Assembly: GCA_020636845.1 (NCBI GenBank)
Contig: JACJXD010000006.1
Coordinates: forward strand, 123,397-187,396
Origin: Bacteroidales bacterium
Lineage (GTDB): Bacteria; Bacteroidota; Bacteroidia; Bacteroidales; Tenuifilaceae
Direction: 5' to 3'
DNA: 64,000 bases
A model generated the notes under the pieces. It worked only from the letters and a program-made list of their open reading frames with translations. It had not been told where the DNA came from and did not search any database. A program made the translations under genes and the position numbers. Shown here one piece after another: positions 8,084 through 16,879 of the stretch. Position 1 is the first letter of the stretch, and each line of letters opens with the position of its first letter.

Positions 8084-9088
8084 ATGGCAAAAATTAAAGT
8101 GGCAATCAACGGTTTTGGACGTATTGGCCGCAACGTATTTAAAATTGCGTTGGATCATCCGGAACTAGAAATTGTTGGTATTAATGACCTTACCGACACA
8201 AAAACTTTGGCTCATCTACTAAAATACGACTCTACTCAAGGTCATTTCAACGGAAAAGTTGAATATGACGATCAAAACTTAATTGTAGATGGCGTTAAAC
8301 ACAGAGTTACTGCAGAACGCTCTCCTTTAAACATTAAGTGGAGCCAAACTCCTGATGTTGTAATTGAGTCAACCGGAATTTTCACAAAGCGCGAAAGCGA
8401 AAAGGGTGGCTATGGCGACCATATTAAGAATGGTGCTAAAAAGGTTATTCTTACCGTTCCTGCTAAGGACGAAATTGATCGTATGATAGTTTTAGGTGTT
8501 AACGATGGCGATTTAAAGGCTACAGATACCTGCGTTTCCAATGCAAGTTGCACAACCAACTGCTTGGCTCCTATTGTTAAAGTATTACACGATGCCTTTG
8601 GAATTGACCGTGGTTTTATGAATACCATTCACTCATACACTAACGATCAACGCATTTTGGATGCTCCTCACAAGGATCTTCGTCGTGCACGTTCTGCCGC
8701 TGTTTCGCAAATTCCTACCACTACCGGTGCTGCAAAAGCTGTAGCAAAGGTTATTCCTGATTTAAAGGGTAGGTTGGATGGTATGGCAGTTCGCGTTCCA
8801 ACCCCAACCGGTTCGTTAGTTGACTTTGTTGCTATTCTTAAAAAAGAAGTTACCAAAGAGGATATTAACGCAGCCATGAAGAAAGCAGCCGAAGGTCCAA
8901 TGAAGGGTGTTTTGGAATATACCGAAGATCCTATTGTTTCGGTTGATATTATTCATAACTCACACTCATCCATTTTCGATGCTCTTAGCACAATGGTAAA
9001 CGGAAACATGGTTAAAGTTCTTTCGTGGTACGATAACGAATGGGGTTACTCGAACCGTGTTGTTGATTTGATTTTCAAACTTTTCTAG
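8084..9088 (+). CDS. gapA: glyceraldehyde-3-phosphate dehydrogenase, type I
   Basis: A 334-residue classical GAPDH of normal length. The NAD-binding NGFGRIGR opens the protein, the active-site SNASCTTNCLAP with its nucleophilic cysteine lies near residue 155, and the C-terminal SWYDNEWGYS block is present. It oxidises glyceraldehyde 3-phosphate with phosphate and NAD+ to 1,3-bisphosphoglycerate in glycolysis. Codon choice (GCT, GTT, AAC, CGT) looks like that of a highly expressed gene. It has its own promoter and is closed by a strong terminator, so it is a single-gene unit. Confidence 0.98.
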   Translation: MAKIKVAINGFGRIGRNVFKIALDHPELEIVGINDLTDTKTLAHLLKYDSTQGHFNGKVEYDDQNLIVDGVKHRVTAERSPLNIKWSQTPDVVIESTGIFTKRESEKGGYGDHIKNGAKKVILTVPAKDEIDRMIVLGVNDGDLKATDTCVSNASCTTNCLAPIVKVLHDAFGIDRGFMNTIHSYTNDQRILDAPHKDLRRARSAAVSQIPTTTGAAKAVAKVIPDLKGRLDGMAVRVPTPTGSLVDFVAILKKEVTKEDINAAMKKAAEGPMKGVLEYTEDPIVSVDIIHNSHSSIFDALSTMVNGNMVKVLSWYDNEWGYSNRVVDLIFKLF

Positions 9089-9107
9089 TAGATATTTGAA
9101 ATAAAGT

Positions 9108-9135
9108 AAAGGCTGCTTTAAGCAGCCTTTTTTTG
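9108..9135 (+). terminator. Rho-independent terminator of gapA
   Basis: A 10-bp stem (AAAGGCTGCT at 9108-9117 paired with AGCAGCCTTT at 9121-9130) with a 3-nt loop and a long T tract, 19 nt past the gapA stop. Confidence 0.92.
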
Positions 9136-9163
9136 TTTATTGAACAAACCAAACTAAACTTAA

Positions 9164-10414
9164 TTATTCGTAGCGTAAAGCCTCAATAGGATCGAGGCGC
9201 GAAGCCTTAACAGCAGGAATATAACCTGAAGTCATTCCTACGATAAAGGATATTAGTAATCCGCCAAACATCCAGCCCCATGGTATAATAAACGGGCTGC
9301 TTGTTAGCATGGAAACTACATTGCCAATTAATATTCCGAACATCACGCCTAAAATTCCCCCGATAAGGCATATTAAAATGGCTTCGGATAAAAATTGTTG
9401 TTTAATGAACGAGGATTTTGCGCCGATGGCTTTTCGTGTTCCTATCTCTCTGGTACGCTCGGTAACCGCTACAAGCATAATATTCATAAGGCCAACGGCT
9501 GCACCAATTAAGGTGATTAATCCTATAAATGTGGCTGCAAACGAAACGTACTTAAGATTTTCGATGAGTAGTTTTGCCAGGTTATCGCTCTTTTCAATGT
9601 TGAAGTCCGACTCATCAATGGCATTTAACCCGCGAACTAACCTAAATATTCCCTCTGCTTCCGATACTGCGGCTTCCAGTAATTTTGGATCGTGTGGCTG
9701 CACGGTAACCGAGTAGTTCATACTTGGTCGTGAGAAGTAAACTGCCACATTTGTGTATGGCAAGAATACCGAACGGTCGGGACCTCCGCCAAAACCACTG
9801 CCTTTTTTCTTTAAAACGCCAATAACCCTGTAACGCCCGTTTCCAACGCTGATAAATTTGTCCAATGGATTCTCGTTGTTAGGAAATAATTTTCGGGCAA
9901 CCTCGTCGCCAATAATTGCAGCGCTGATTCCGTTGGAAAGATCGTAGTTGGAAAAGTTCCTTCCTTTGGCTACCTCTACACCTGCCGTTTTAACGTAATT
10001 TTCGTCTATTCCTCTAACGTTGATGTTAGGGTTGGTTTTGTTCGATTCGTGTTTTATAGTGCTTGCCCCGGTTGCCCATACTAAAATGGAAACATCGGCG
10101 GGAAACTTAAACTTTTCCTTGAATTCGCGGGCTTGCTGCATACTTATGTACGAATAGTTTTTTGTACGGTAACGCTTCCCGTTTACGTTAACCCTCATGC
10201 CGCGACTTTGTATGGTAAACGAGTTGGCTCCCATTTGAGAGAAGCCGGAACTTATACTGTTTTCGATAGATTCAATGGCGGTAAGTATGCCAACCAAAGC
10301 CATAATACCAAGGGCTATAATTAAGATGGTGAGTATGGAACGTAACTTAGATGAAAGAATTGAATTAATCGAAATTCGGAATATCTCATTAAGTATTGCA
10401 AGGCGTTTTTTCAT
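9164..10414 (-). CDS. MacB/FtsX-type ABC transporter permease
   Basis: A 416-residue permease of the MacB family. One membrane helix near the N-terminus (SILTILIIALGIMALVGI, about residues 25-45) is followed by a large periplasmic MacB_PCD domain (about 50-270) and three C-terminal helices in the FtsX domain. The conserved block TERTREIGTRKAIGAK near 325 and the end DPIEALRYE are typical. MacB-type systems are mechanotransmitters driving export or lipoprotein release; no partner ATPase or adaptor gene is adjacent, so the substrate is open. An in-frame TTG at 10435 could add seven residues, but the ATG at 10414 fits the family start better. Confidence 0.88.
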   Translation of the reverse strand: MKKRLAILNEIFRISINSILSSKLRSILTILIIALGIMALVGILTAIESIENSISSGFSQMGANSFTIQSRGMRVNVNGKRYRTKNYSYISMQQAREFKEKFKFPADVSILVWATGASTIKHESNKTNPNINVRGIDENYVKTAGVEVAKGRNFSNYDLSNGISAAIIGDEVARKLFPNNENPLDKFISVGNGRYRVIGVLKKKGSGFGGGPDRSVFLPYTNVAVYFSRPSMNYSVTVQPHDPKLLEAAVSEAEGIFRLVRGLNAIDESDFNIEKSDNLAKLLIENLKYVSFAATFIGLITLIGAAVGLMNIMLVAVTERTREIGTRKAIGAKSSFIKQQFLSEAILICLIGGILGVMFGILIGNVVSMLTSSPFIIPWGWMFGGLLISFIVGMTSGYIPAVKASRLDPIEALRYE

Positions 10415-10475
10415 GTATCGATAATTTGTTTGCAAGCATTTAAAAATTCATTTTCAGCCTTAAAATAAAATCATT

Positions 10476-10483
10476 CAAACCTA
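10476..10483 (-). promoter_or_regulatory. -7 box for the ABC permease gene
   Basis: The minus strand reads TAGGTTTG, a perfect TAnnTTTG box, 62 nt upstream of the preferred ATG at 10414. Confidence 0.5.
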
Positions 10484-10664
10484 ATAAAATTTCGACAATT
10501 GATTTATAGTATTTTAGGTTCGAATGTTTTTAAGTTGTTCCCGCATACTGCGGCACTATCAACCCTTAATATTTAACCGGTTATCAAATTTAAGGCTAAA
10601 TAAAATGCCATAAATGCCCCCAAAGCTAAATAATAATAAAGCTGCTGAATAACTAAATTTATGC

Positions 10665-10672
10665 TAGGTTTG
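10665..10672 (+). promoter_or_regulatory. -7 box for the acyl-CoA reductase gene
   Basis: TAGGTTTG matches TAnnTTTG and lies 19 nt upstream of the ATG at 10692. The same 8-mer serves the divergent permease gene. Confidence 0.6.
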
Positions 10673-10691
10673 TATTCTTAATTATTTCGAC

Positions 10692-11726
10692 ATGAATTTT
10701 ACTAAAAGGATTAATGCGTTTGCAACATTGGGCAATGAATTTTTAAGTTCATTGCAAGCCGATAGTAAATCGCCGCTTGCATTGTGTATTAATTCGGCGC
10801 AAGCGCATAATCCTTGGTTTACTTCCGAAAACGTTAAGTTAGCCACAGAGGCCATAGCAACTAAATGGCTTGGAATTGGTACGCTGAACAAATGGATACA
10901 AAATTACGATTCTTCCCAGTTTAACCCGAAAGTTCCCAAAACTGTAGGAGTAGTAATGGCAGGAAATATTCCTTTGGTAGGGTTTCACGATTTTATGTGC
11001 GTACTACTTTCCGGTCACCGGATTGTTGGAAAGGTTTCGTCCAAGGACGGAGGGCTGATGAAGGCAGTTAGCAAAATGCTTATAAGCATTGAGCCGGAAT
11101 TCGAAGATTTTATCGAAATAACCGATGAAAGGTTAACAAATTTTGATGCGGTAATTGCAACGGGAAGCGATAACAGTTCGCGCTATTTCGACTACTACTT
11201 TAGAAAGTATCCGTCCATAATCAGGGGACACCGAAACAGCATTGCCGTGCTTACCGGAAAAGAATCGGAAAACGATTTAATGCTACTGGGCAACGACATA
11301 TTTTCCTACTTTGGATTGGGTTGCAGGAATGTTTCCAAGTTATTGGTTCCTAAAGGATACGAATTTACACGCTTCTTTGAGATAACCGAAAAATGGTCGC
11401 ACCTAATTCGTCATCACAGGTATGCAAATAATTACGAGTACCATCGGGCGTTGTTTATTATAAACGGAACCCAGCATTTCGATAACGGTTTTTTGCTGGT
11501 TACCAAGTCGGATTCGATAGATTCTTCGGTTGGCGTTCTTAACTATCAGGAGTACGACAGTGTGGATTCGGTAAAGGAGTATATCAACTTAAATGCTTCT
11601 AAAATTCAATGTGTTGTAAGCATGTTGCCAATGGCAGGTGCTGTTCCGTTTGGGCAAACACAACTACCCGGAATTGATGAGTATGCCGACGGAATTGATA
11701 CCATTAACTTTTTGGCTAATCTTTAA
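10692..11726 (+). CDS. LuxC-like acyl-CoA reductase
   Basis: A 344-residue protein of the LuxC/acyl-CoA reductase family, within the aldehyde dehydrogenase superfamily. Visible landmarks are VGVVMAGNIPLVGFHD (about residues 80-95), the VSSKDGGLM block, VIATGSDNSSRYF (cofactor-binding), HRNSIAVLTGKES, and FGLGCRNVSKLLVP, whose cysteine matches the thioester-forming nucleophile. LuxC reduces fatty acyl thioesters to aldehydes with NADPH. No luciferase genes are present. In many Bacteroidota a protein of this kind is encoded singly or beside a ferredoxin, with no settled physiological role. Family assignment is strong; substrate unknown. Confidence 0.82.
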   Translation: MNFTKRINAFATLGNEFLSSLQADSKSPLALCINSAQAHNPWFTSENVKLATEAIATKWLGIGTLNKWIQNYDSSQFNPKVPKTVGVVMAGNIPLVGFHDFMCVLLSGHRIVGKVSSKDGGLMKAVSKMLISIEPEFEDFIEITDERLTNFDAVIATGSDNSSRYFDYYFRKYPSIIRGHRNSIAVLTGKESENDLMLLGNDIFSYFGLGCRNVSKLLVPKGYEFTRFFEITEKWSHLIRHHRYANNYEYHRALFIINGTQHFDNGFLLVTKSDSIDSSVGVLNYQEYDSVDSVKEYINLNASKIQCVVSMLPMAGAVPFGQTQLPGIDEYADGIDTINFLANL

Positions 11727-11760
11727 AATCTATATATTTTCTGTTGATTTAATTTCTCGT

Positions 11761-11768
11761 TAAATTTG
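11761..11768 (+). promoter_or_regulatory. -7 box for the pRiA4b-type/miaA operon
   Basis: TAAATTTG matches TAnnTTTG and is only 17 nt upstream of the ATG at 11786, implying a very short leader. Confidence 0.55.
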
Positions 11769-11785
11769 CATAAATCTGTTTTGAT

Positions 11786-12310
11786 ATGATATACAAGTTC
11801 AGGATGATTTCCGGCGACGAGGATAACTTCCTTAGAGATTACGAAATAGAGTCGGATAAAACGTTCCTCGATTTTCATAACCTTATTCAGTCCGATTTGG
11901 GCTTCGAGCCTTCCATGCTGGCGTCGTTTTTTCTTGCCGATGAACATTGGAACAAGGGAATGGAGTTGACTCTTATCGACATGCAAAGCGATGGTGCTAT
12001 GGCTGCTATTCCCATGGAAACAGTAAAGTTAAAGGAGTTGGTAAAGGAGCGCAGGGAGAGACTTTTGTATGTTTACGATATCTTTTCCGACCGAAGTCTG
12101 TTTTTGGAACTCATCGATATGTTTGAACCAAAGGAAAATGAAAAGTACCCCAAGTGTAGCGCTTCATTGGGCGAACCTCCGGCACAGTTTTCCGATGATT
12201 ATGGAGATGTGGACGGTTCCGATAGCGGTAACGAAATTAAAAACCTTTTCAATGATTTCGAAGAAGGTCTCGATTCCGAGGATTTTTCGGATGATGAAAG
12301 GGATTTCTAA
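11786..12310 (+). CDS. pRiA4b ORF-3-like protein of unknown function
   Basis: A 174-residue protein resembling the plasmid pRiA4b ORF-3 family. It opens with IYKFRMIS, followed by a FLDFHNLIQSDLGF helix, SFFLADEHWNKGMELTLIDM, and a LKELVKERRERLLYVYDIFSDR segment. The last 40 residues are very acidic (Asp, Glu and Ser rich) and probably disordered. Despite the name, the family is chromosomal in many Bacteroidota and its role is not known. It starts the run pRiA4b-type, miaA (29 nt), CBS protein (5 nt), YfcC carrier (28 nt), which probably forms an operon. Confidence 0.65.
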   Translation: MIYKFRMISGDEDNFLRDYEIESDKTFLDFHNLIQSDLGFEPSMLASFFLADEHWNKGMELTLIDMQSDGAMAAIPMETVKLKELVKERRERLLYVYDIFSDRSLFLELIDMFEPKENEKYPKCSASLGEPPAQFSDDYGDVDGSDSGNEIKNLFNDFEEGLDSEDFSDDERDF

Positions 12311-12339
12311 TCAGTTTTAGTTTTCATTAATTAATAGCA

Positions 12340-13254
12340 ATGCCCGCAGGTAAAAGGCATTTAATTGTAATATTAGGACCAACAGGAGTTGGCAAAACGG
12401 ATTTAAGCATCGAGTTGGCTACTCTGTTTAATGCTCCGATTATATCTGCCGATTCTCGGCAATTTTTTAAGGAGATGAACGTTGGAACGGCTAAGCCAAC
12501 ACCCGAGCAGTTGCAAAAGGTACCGCATTACTTTGTGGGGAATAAATCCGTATCGGAACGGTATAGTTGCGGAATGTTCGAGTTGGATGCAATTTCAACG
12601 CTGGAGTCTGTTTACAGTAAGGGCGAAGTTGCCCTTTTGGTTGGCGGCTCCGGTTTATACATAGATGCGTTACTGAATGGAATTGACGATTTTCCTACGC
12701 CGGATTCGGAACTTCGAGAAAATCTATACGAGCAACTTAACCGCGATGGGGTAGAAGGTTTAAGGGCTCAGTTGAAGTTGCTTGATCCTGATTACTACCA
12801 AAAAGTCGATTTAAAGAACACTCAGCGAATAATAAAGGCGCTGGAGGTTTGTTTACAAACGGGAAAAACCTACACTTCGTTTCTTACACAGCCTAAGAAA
12901 CCCAGACCGTTTTCGGCAATTAAAGTTGGATTGAATTTGCCCAGGGAGGAACTTTACGATAGAATTAATCGGAGGGTGGACTTGATGGTTGATGCGGGAC
13001 TTGTTGATGAAGCAAAATCTCTTTATCCTCATAAAGAATATAATGCTTTGCATACGGTTGGTTACAGCGAACTTTTTGATTACTTTGACGGAAAATTAAC
13101 GTTGGACGAAGCCATTGAACTTATAAAGCGAAATTCGAGGCGATACGCAAAGCGTCAGCTTACATGGTGGGCTCGCGATAAGGAAATATCGTGGTTTACA
13201 CCCCGGCAAAAGGACGAAATAGTGAACTATATAAAACAACGCATTAACAGTTAA
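12340..13254 (+). CDS. miaA: tRNA dimethylallyltransferase
   Basis: A 304-residue MiaA. The P-loop GPTGVGKTDLS lies at residues 13-23, followed by ISADSRQFFKEMNVGTAKP (DSRQ block contacting tRNA) and VGGSGLYIDALLNG. It transfers a dimethylallyl group to N6 of A37 in tRNAs reading UNN codons, the first step toward ms2i6A. Length is normal. The downstream CBS-domain gene begins 5 nt after the stop, so the two are almost certainly co-translated. Confidence 0.97.
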   Translation: MPAGKRHLIVILGPTGVGKTDLSIELATLFNAPIISADSRQFFKEMNVGTAKPTPEQLQKVPHYFVGNKSVSERYSCGMFELDAISTLESVYSKGEVALLVGGSGLYIDALLNGIDDFPTPDSELRENLYEQLNRDGVEGLRAQLKLLDPDYYQKVDLKNTQRIIKALEVCLQTGKTYTSFLTQPKKPRPFSAIKVGLNLPREELYDRINRRVDLMVDAGLVDEAKSLYPHKEYNALHTVGYSELFDYFDGKLTLDEAIELIKRNSRRYAKRQLTWWARDKEISWFTPRQKDEIVNYIKQRINS

Positions 13255-13259
13255 CATAA

Positions 13260-13985
13260 ATGGATAAGCAAGTTAAACCCAATTCTGTACTTTTTCTTGA
13301 ACTTTTCACGGAGATAGAACAGAAGTTAAAGGAGATTTGTAAGGACGAATTTCACTCGACCTTTTCGGAGTTACTGCGCAAGGCGGAAAAGCACAGCGAT
13401 GTTGTTTATCATTTTGCGTCCGATTTAAAGGAGTTTGCCCAACTTCGTAACGCTATTGTTCATACCCGTCGGCAAAACTTTATAATTGCAGAGCCTCACG
13501 ACGAGGTAATTGCAGAAATGAAAAAAATACACAGGTTACTGTACAACCCGCCAAAGGTTTTTACGGTGATGACTAAAAATCCGGTATTTACAACTCCTGA
13601 TGATTTGCTGGTTGATTTAATTACAAATTTCTCGACAAAGAGGATAAGGCGTTGCCCTGTTGTTGAAAAAGGTAGTATTGTAGGAATGGTAACGGCAAGA
13701 ACAATTACCAACTGGTTGGCTAGTACAAAGGACACGGAAATATCGATAAAAAGTATAAAAATCAGGGATGTGCTGGAATTTACGGATAAAGACGAGTTTA
13801 TTGTGGTGGCAAAGAATTCCGATATTTTATCGTTAATTGGGCAGTTCCGAAATTCGCTTAAACAGGGTCGGTATATTCAGGCTGCATTGGTTACCGATAA
13901 TGGAAGTATAAAAAGCAACCTGATTGGAATCGTAACGCCCAGCGATTTGCCCCGGTTAATAGAAAAGGTTAACTACGCCGACTAA
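13260..13985 (+). CDS. HEPN-like domain fused to a CBS pair
   Basis: A 241-residue two-part protein. Residues about 1-100 are helical and contain R63-NAIV-H68, the Rx4H motif of HEPN-type domains, many of which are RNases or RNA-associated. Residues about 105-240 form a CBS pair (KNPVFTTPDDLLVDLI, RRCPVVEKGSIVGMVTARTI, then a second repeat ending LIGIVTPSDLPRLI), a module that typically binds adenine nucleotides. The arrangement suggests a helical effector controlled by nucleotide binding, but no activity is established. It sits 5 nt after miaA and 28 nt before a YfcC carrier. The CBS part is clear; the HEPN reading rests on one short motif and helical context. Confidence 0.72.
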   Translation: MDKQVKPNSVLFLELFTEIEQKLKEICKDEFHSTFSELLRKAEKHSDVVYHFASDLKEFAQLRNAIVHTRRQNFIIAEPHDEVIAEMKKIHRLLYNPPKVFTVMTKNPVFTTPDDLLVDLITNFSTKRIRRCPVVEKGSIVGMVTARTITNWLASTKDTEISIKSIKIRDVLEFTDKDEFIVVAKNSDILSLIGQFRNSLKQGRYIQAALVTDNGSIKSNLIGIVTPSDLPRLIEKVNYAD

Positions 13986-14013
13986 ACAAAACAATTACTG
14001 CTTAAAAATCATT

Positions 14014-15627
14014 ATGATGAGTAAAGAAAAGAGGAAACGTGAATTTCCGCATACATACGTAATTATATTTTCGTTAATTGTAATTGCAGCTGCGCTTACG
14101 TGGTTTATTCCCGGAGGCGAATTTGCCCGGGAAGTAAAAAATATCAACGGAATCGATAGGGAGGTGATTGTTGCCGGTTCGTACCATCAGGTGGAAAACC
14201 AGCCACAAACATGGCAGGTTTTTACATCCATATTTAAGGGAATGCAGCGAACTGCCGATATTATTTTTTACATTTTGATGATTGGCGGTGCGTTCTGGTT
14301 GCTTAACGAGAGCAAGGCTCTCGATGTGGCTATCTTATCTTTTTTGAATTTTACCAAGCGTGTCGAACGGTTTAAACCGCTAAAGGTTATAGGGGTGGAT
14401 AATTTGGTGATTGCCCTTATTATGATATGCTTTAGTTTTTTTGGAGCGGTAATAGGCATGAGCGAGGAAACCATTGCCTTTGTTGTAATTTTTGTTCCGC
14501 TTGCCATAAGTATGGGGTACGATTCCATAGTGGGTATTAGTTTATGCTTTTTAGGTGCAGGACTCGGCTTTGCCAGTGCGTTGTTGAACCCGTTTACCAT
14601 CGGAATTGCGCAGGGACTGTCGGGAATTCAACTCTTTTCGGGTATCGAGTATCGTTTTGTTATTTGGTTGGTTATAAATGTAATAGGAATTTCGTATGTA
14701 ATAATATACGCTCGAAAAATCAAAAAGAATCCCAAACTTTCGCCTGTATATGAAATCGATGAATATTGGCGGCATAAAGCGGCGCACGAGGAGAGTGGAA
14801 CTAAAACCAAACCCGGAAAAAACGCTTGGTATGTATTTGCCTTGCTAACAGCAGTGTTTGCAATTTTTTCGTACTTCTATCCTATAAGCCATTTAAAAAT
14901 TGGACAAAATGTTATATCGGCACCTATTATTCCAATTGCAGCAGCGCTTTGGGTTGTAGTTGGAATTGTTGCGTTACGGCACTCGGTTCAACTTTTCATT
15001 GTAAACATATTGCTTTTTACCATTCTGTTCCTAGTTGTAGGCGTAATGGGTTACGGCTGGTATATTAAGGAAATTGCCAGTTTATTTTTAGTTATGGGGT
15101 TGTTGTCGGGATTTGCCTTTGGCAAAAAGGCCAACGATTTGGCCCGTTCCTTTATCGACGGGGCAAAGGATATAATGTCGGCTGCCTTGGTTGTTGGTTT
15201 GGCAAGCGGAATTGTTGTAATTCTGGAACAGGGACATATAATCGATTCTCTGCTGAATTATTCTGCCGAAGCAATGCAAGGGTACGGTAAGGTAACATCT
15301 ATGGCCATAATGTATGTATTTTACAACCTGCTTAACCTGATAATTGCATCGGGTTCGGCAAAGGCTGCATTAACCATTCCGCTGATGTCTCAATTTTCGG
15401 ATTTAATTGGTATTAGCCGTCAAACAACGGTAACCGTTTACCAGTTGGGCGGCGGATTTACAAACCTTATTACGCCAACATCGGGAGTAATGGTCGGCGT
15501 GTTAAGCATTGCCCGAATTCCTTACAATAAGTGGGTTCGTTGGTTTTTGCCGTTAATGATAATTCTAATAGTTGTGGGCTTTTTGTTGCTACTTCCAACC
15601 CTGTTTATGCCGCTAAGCGGATTTTAG
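14014..15627 (+). CDS. YfcC-family carboxylate/amino-acid carrier
   Basis: A 537-residue inner-membrane carrier with about 12-13 helices, of the YfcC/DcuC-type family. The N-terminal FPHTYVIIFSLIVIAAALTWFIPGGEF and the C-terminal SGSAKAALTIPLM and GGGFTNLITPTSGVMVGVL blocks are diagnostic; the family has been linked to C4-dicarboxylate, acetate or arginine/ornithine transport, and the substrate cannot be chosen from sequence. An arginine-related substrate would fit the carbamate kinase and ornithine carbamoyltransferase genes about 26 kb away, but that is speculation. A GAAGAAgtgTTCTTC inverted repeat follows the stop at 15631-15645. The start could be either of two adjacent ATGs. Confidence 0.85.
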   Translation: MMSKEKRKREFPHTYVIIFSLIVIAAALTWFIPGGEFAREVKNINGIDREVIVAGSYHQVENQPQTWQVFTSIFKGMQRTADIIFYILMIGGAFWLLNESKALDVAILSFLNFTKRVERFKPLKVIGVDNLVIALIMICFSFFGAVIGMSEETIAFVVIFVPLAISMGYDSIVGISLCFLGAGLGFASALLNPFTIGIAQGLSGIQLFSGIEYRFVIWLVINVIGISYVIIYARKIKKNPKLSPVYEIDEYWRHKAAHEESGTKTKPGKNAWYVFALLTAVFAIFSYFYPISHLKIGQNVISAPIIPIAAALWVVVGIVALRHSVQLFIVNILLFTILFLVVGVMGYGWYIKEIASLFLVMGLLSGFAFGKKANDLARSFIDGAKDIMSAALVVGLASGIVVILEQGHIIDSLLNYSAEAMQGYGKVTSMAIMYVFYNLLNLIIASGSAKAALTIPLMSQFSDLIGISRQTTVTVYQLGGGFTNLITPTSGVMVGVLSIARIPYNKWVRWFLPLMIILIVVGFLLLLPTLFMPLSGF

Positions 15628-15695
15628 GTTGAAGAAGTGTTCTTCATTAAAAAGAACGAAGTGTTTATACCTAATTATATTTAGGAGAAGCAAAA

Positions 15696-16763
15696 ATGAC
15701 GCTTGAGGAGCTAGGATATAGCATAGAGTTAGAGAATTATCGGAAGGATAAAAATCTTGATTCCTTTGGAGTTGGTAGAGTTGTTTCCGAGCATAAGGAA
15801 AGGTATATTGTTAAGACCTCGGAAAACGAATACGAAGGAGAAGTAATTGGTAATTTACGCTTTTCGGCGAGTAGCAGAGCCGATTTTCCTGCAGTTGGCG
15901 ATTGGGTTGCAATTTCCGAATACGACGATGGTAAGGTTCTTATTTATGCTGTTTTTCCAAGAAAGACAGTTATTCAAAGACAGGCGGTCGGGAAACAGGG
16001 CGAAAGTCAGATTATAGTCACCAATGTCGATTATGCTTTTATTGTTCAGGCGGTTGACAGAGATTTTAACGTTAATCGAATAGAAAGGTATTTAACCATC
16101 TGCAACACCTCAAACGTAGAGCCAATTATCATTCTTAATAAAATTGATTTAATCGGCAATTTGGAGTTGGCAAAGTTGATTACCCTGATTCAGGGTAGGA
16201 TTAAAGATGTTCCGGTAATGGCAATAAGCAACGAATCGAAGAATGGGATTGAAGAACTCAAACATAGTTTAAAAAGGGGCAAAACGTATTGCTTGCTAGG
16301 GTCGTCGGGTGTAGGTAAGTCAACGTTGTTAAACAATCTTTTGGGCGAACAGCACATGAAAACTGGCGCAATCAGTACGAGTACCAGTAAAGGCAAACAT
16401 GTTACAAGTTACCGGGAGTTGTTGGTTTTGGAGAGTGGCGGAATGATAGTTGATAATCCGGGAATGCGGGAAATTGGAATTGCCGATTCTGCTGATGGGT
16501 TAAATACTACATTCGGAGCAATAGTGGAATTATCGCAACAGTGCAAGTTTAAAAATTGTACTCACACTTCCGAAGTTGGTTGTGCCGTATTGGCTGCCGT
16601 CGAAAGCGGGAAAATAGACAGGCTCTCCTATGAGAACTATTTAAAAATGGAGCGCGAAAAAGAACACTTCGAAGCAACTGTAGCCGAAAGGCGAAAAAAG
16701 GATAAGGCTTTTGGGAAAATGCTTAAGAATTATAAAAAGGATAAAAACTTTAAAAAGGAATAA
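15696..16763 (+). CDS. rsgA: ribosome small-subunit-dependent GTPase A
   Basis: A 355-residue RsgA with an N-terminal OB fold (about residues 20-90) and a circularly permuted GTPase domain: NKIDL (G4) near 150 precedes the P-loop GSSGVGKSTLLNNLLG near 201, and DNPGMRE (G3) near 252. The C-terminal zinc knuckle has CKFKNCTHTSEVGC. It binds the 30S subunit and couples GTP hydrolysis to late maturation of 16S rRNA. The C-terminus is lysine-rich. It follows the YfcC gene by 68 nt, and may be read separately. Confidence 0.96.
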   Translation: MTLEELGYSIELENYRKDKNLDSFGVGRVVSEHKERYIVKTSENEYEGEVIGNLRFSASSRADFPAVGDWVAISEYDDGKVLIYAVFPRKTVIQRQAVGKQGESQIIVTNVDYAFIVQAVDRDFNVNRIERYLTICNTSNVEPIIILNKIDLIGNLELAKLITLIQGRIKDVPVMAISNESKNGIEELKHSLKRGKTYCLLGSSGVGKSTLLNNLLGEQHMKTGAISTSTSKGKHVTSYRELLVLESGGMIVDNPGMREIGIADSADGLNTTFGAIVELSQQCKFKNCTHTSEVGCAVLAAVESGKIDRLSYENYLKMEREKEHFEATVAERRKKDKAFGKMLKNYKKDKNFKKE

Positions 16764-16845
16764 CTAGGGGATCATATTCTGTTATAATTTTTTAAGTAGT
16801 TAGCCTTCTCTGAATATAGGTAAGTCGAAAATCAAAAAAAACGTT

Positions 16846-16853
16846 TAGTTTTG
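16846..16853 (+). promoter_or_regulatory. -7 box for the Omp85-like gene
   Basis: TAGTTTTG matches TAnnTTTG and lies 26 nt upstream of the ATG at 16880. Confidence 0.55.
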
Positions 16854-16879
16854 CTCTAAACCTAAAACTAACCTGTCAA

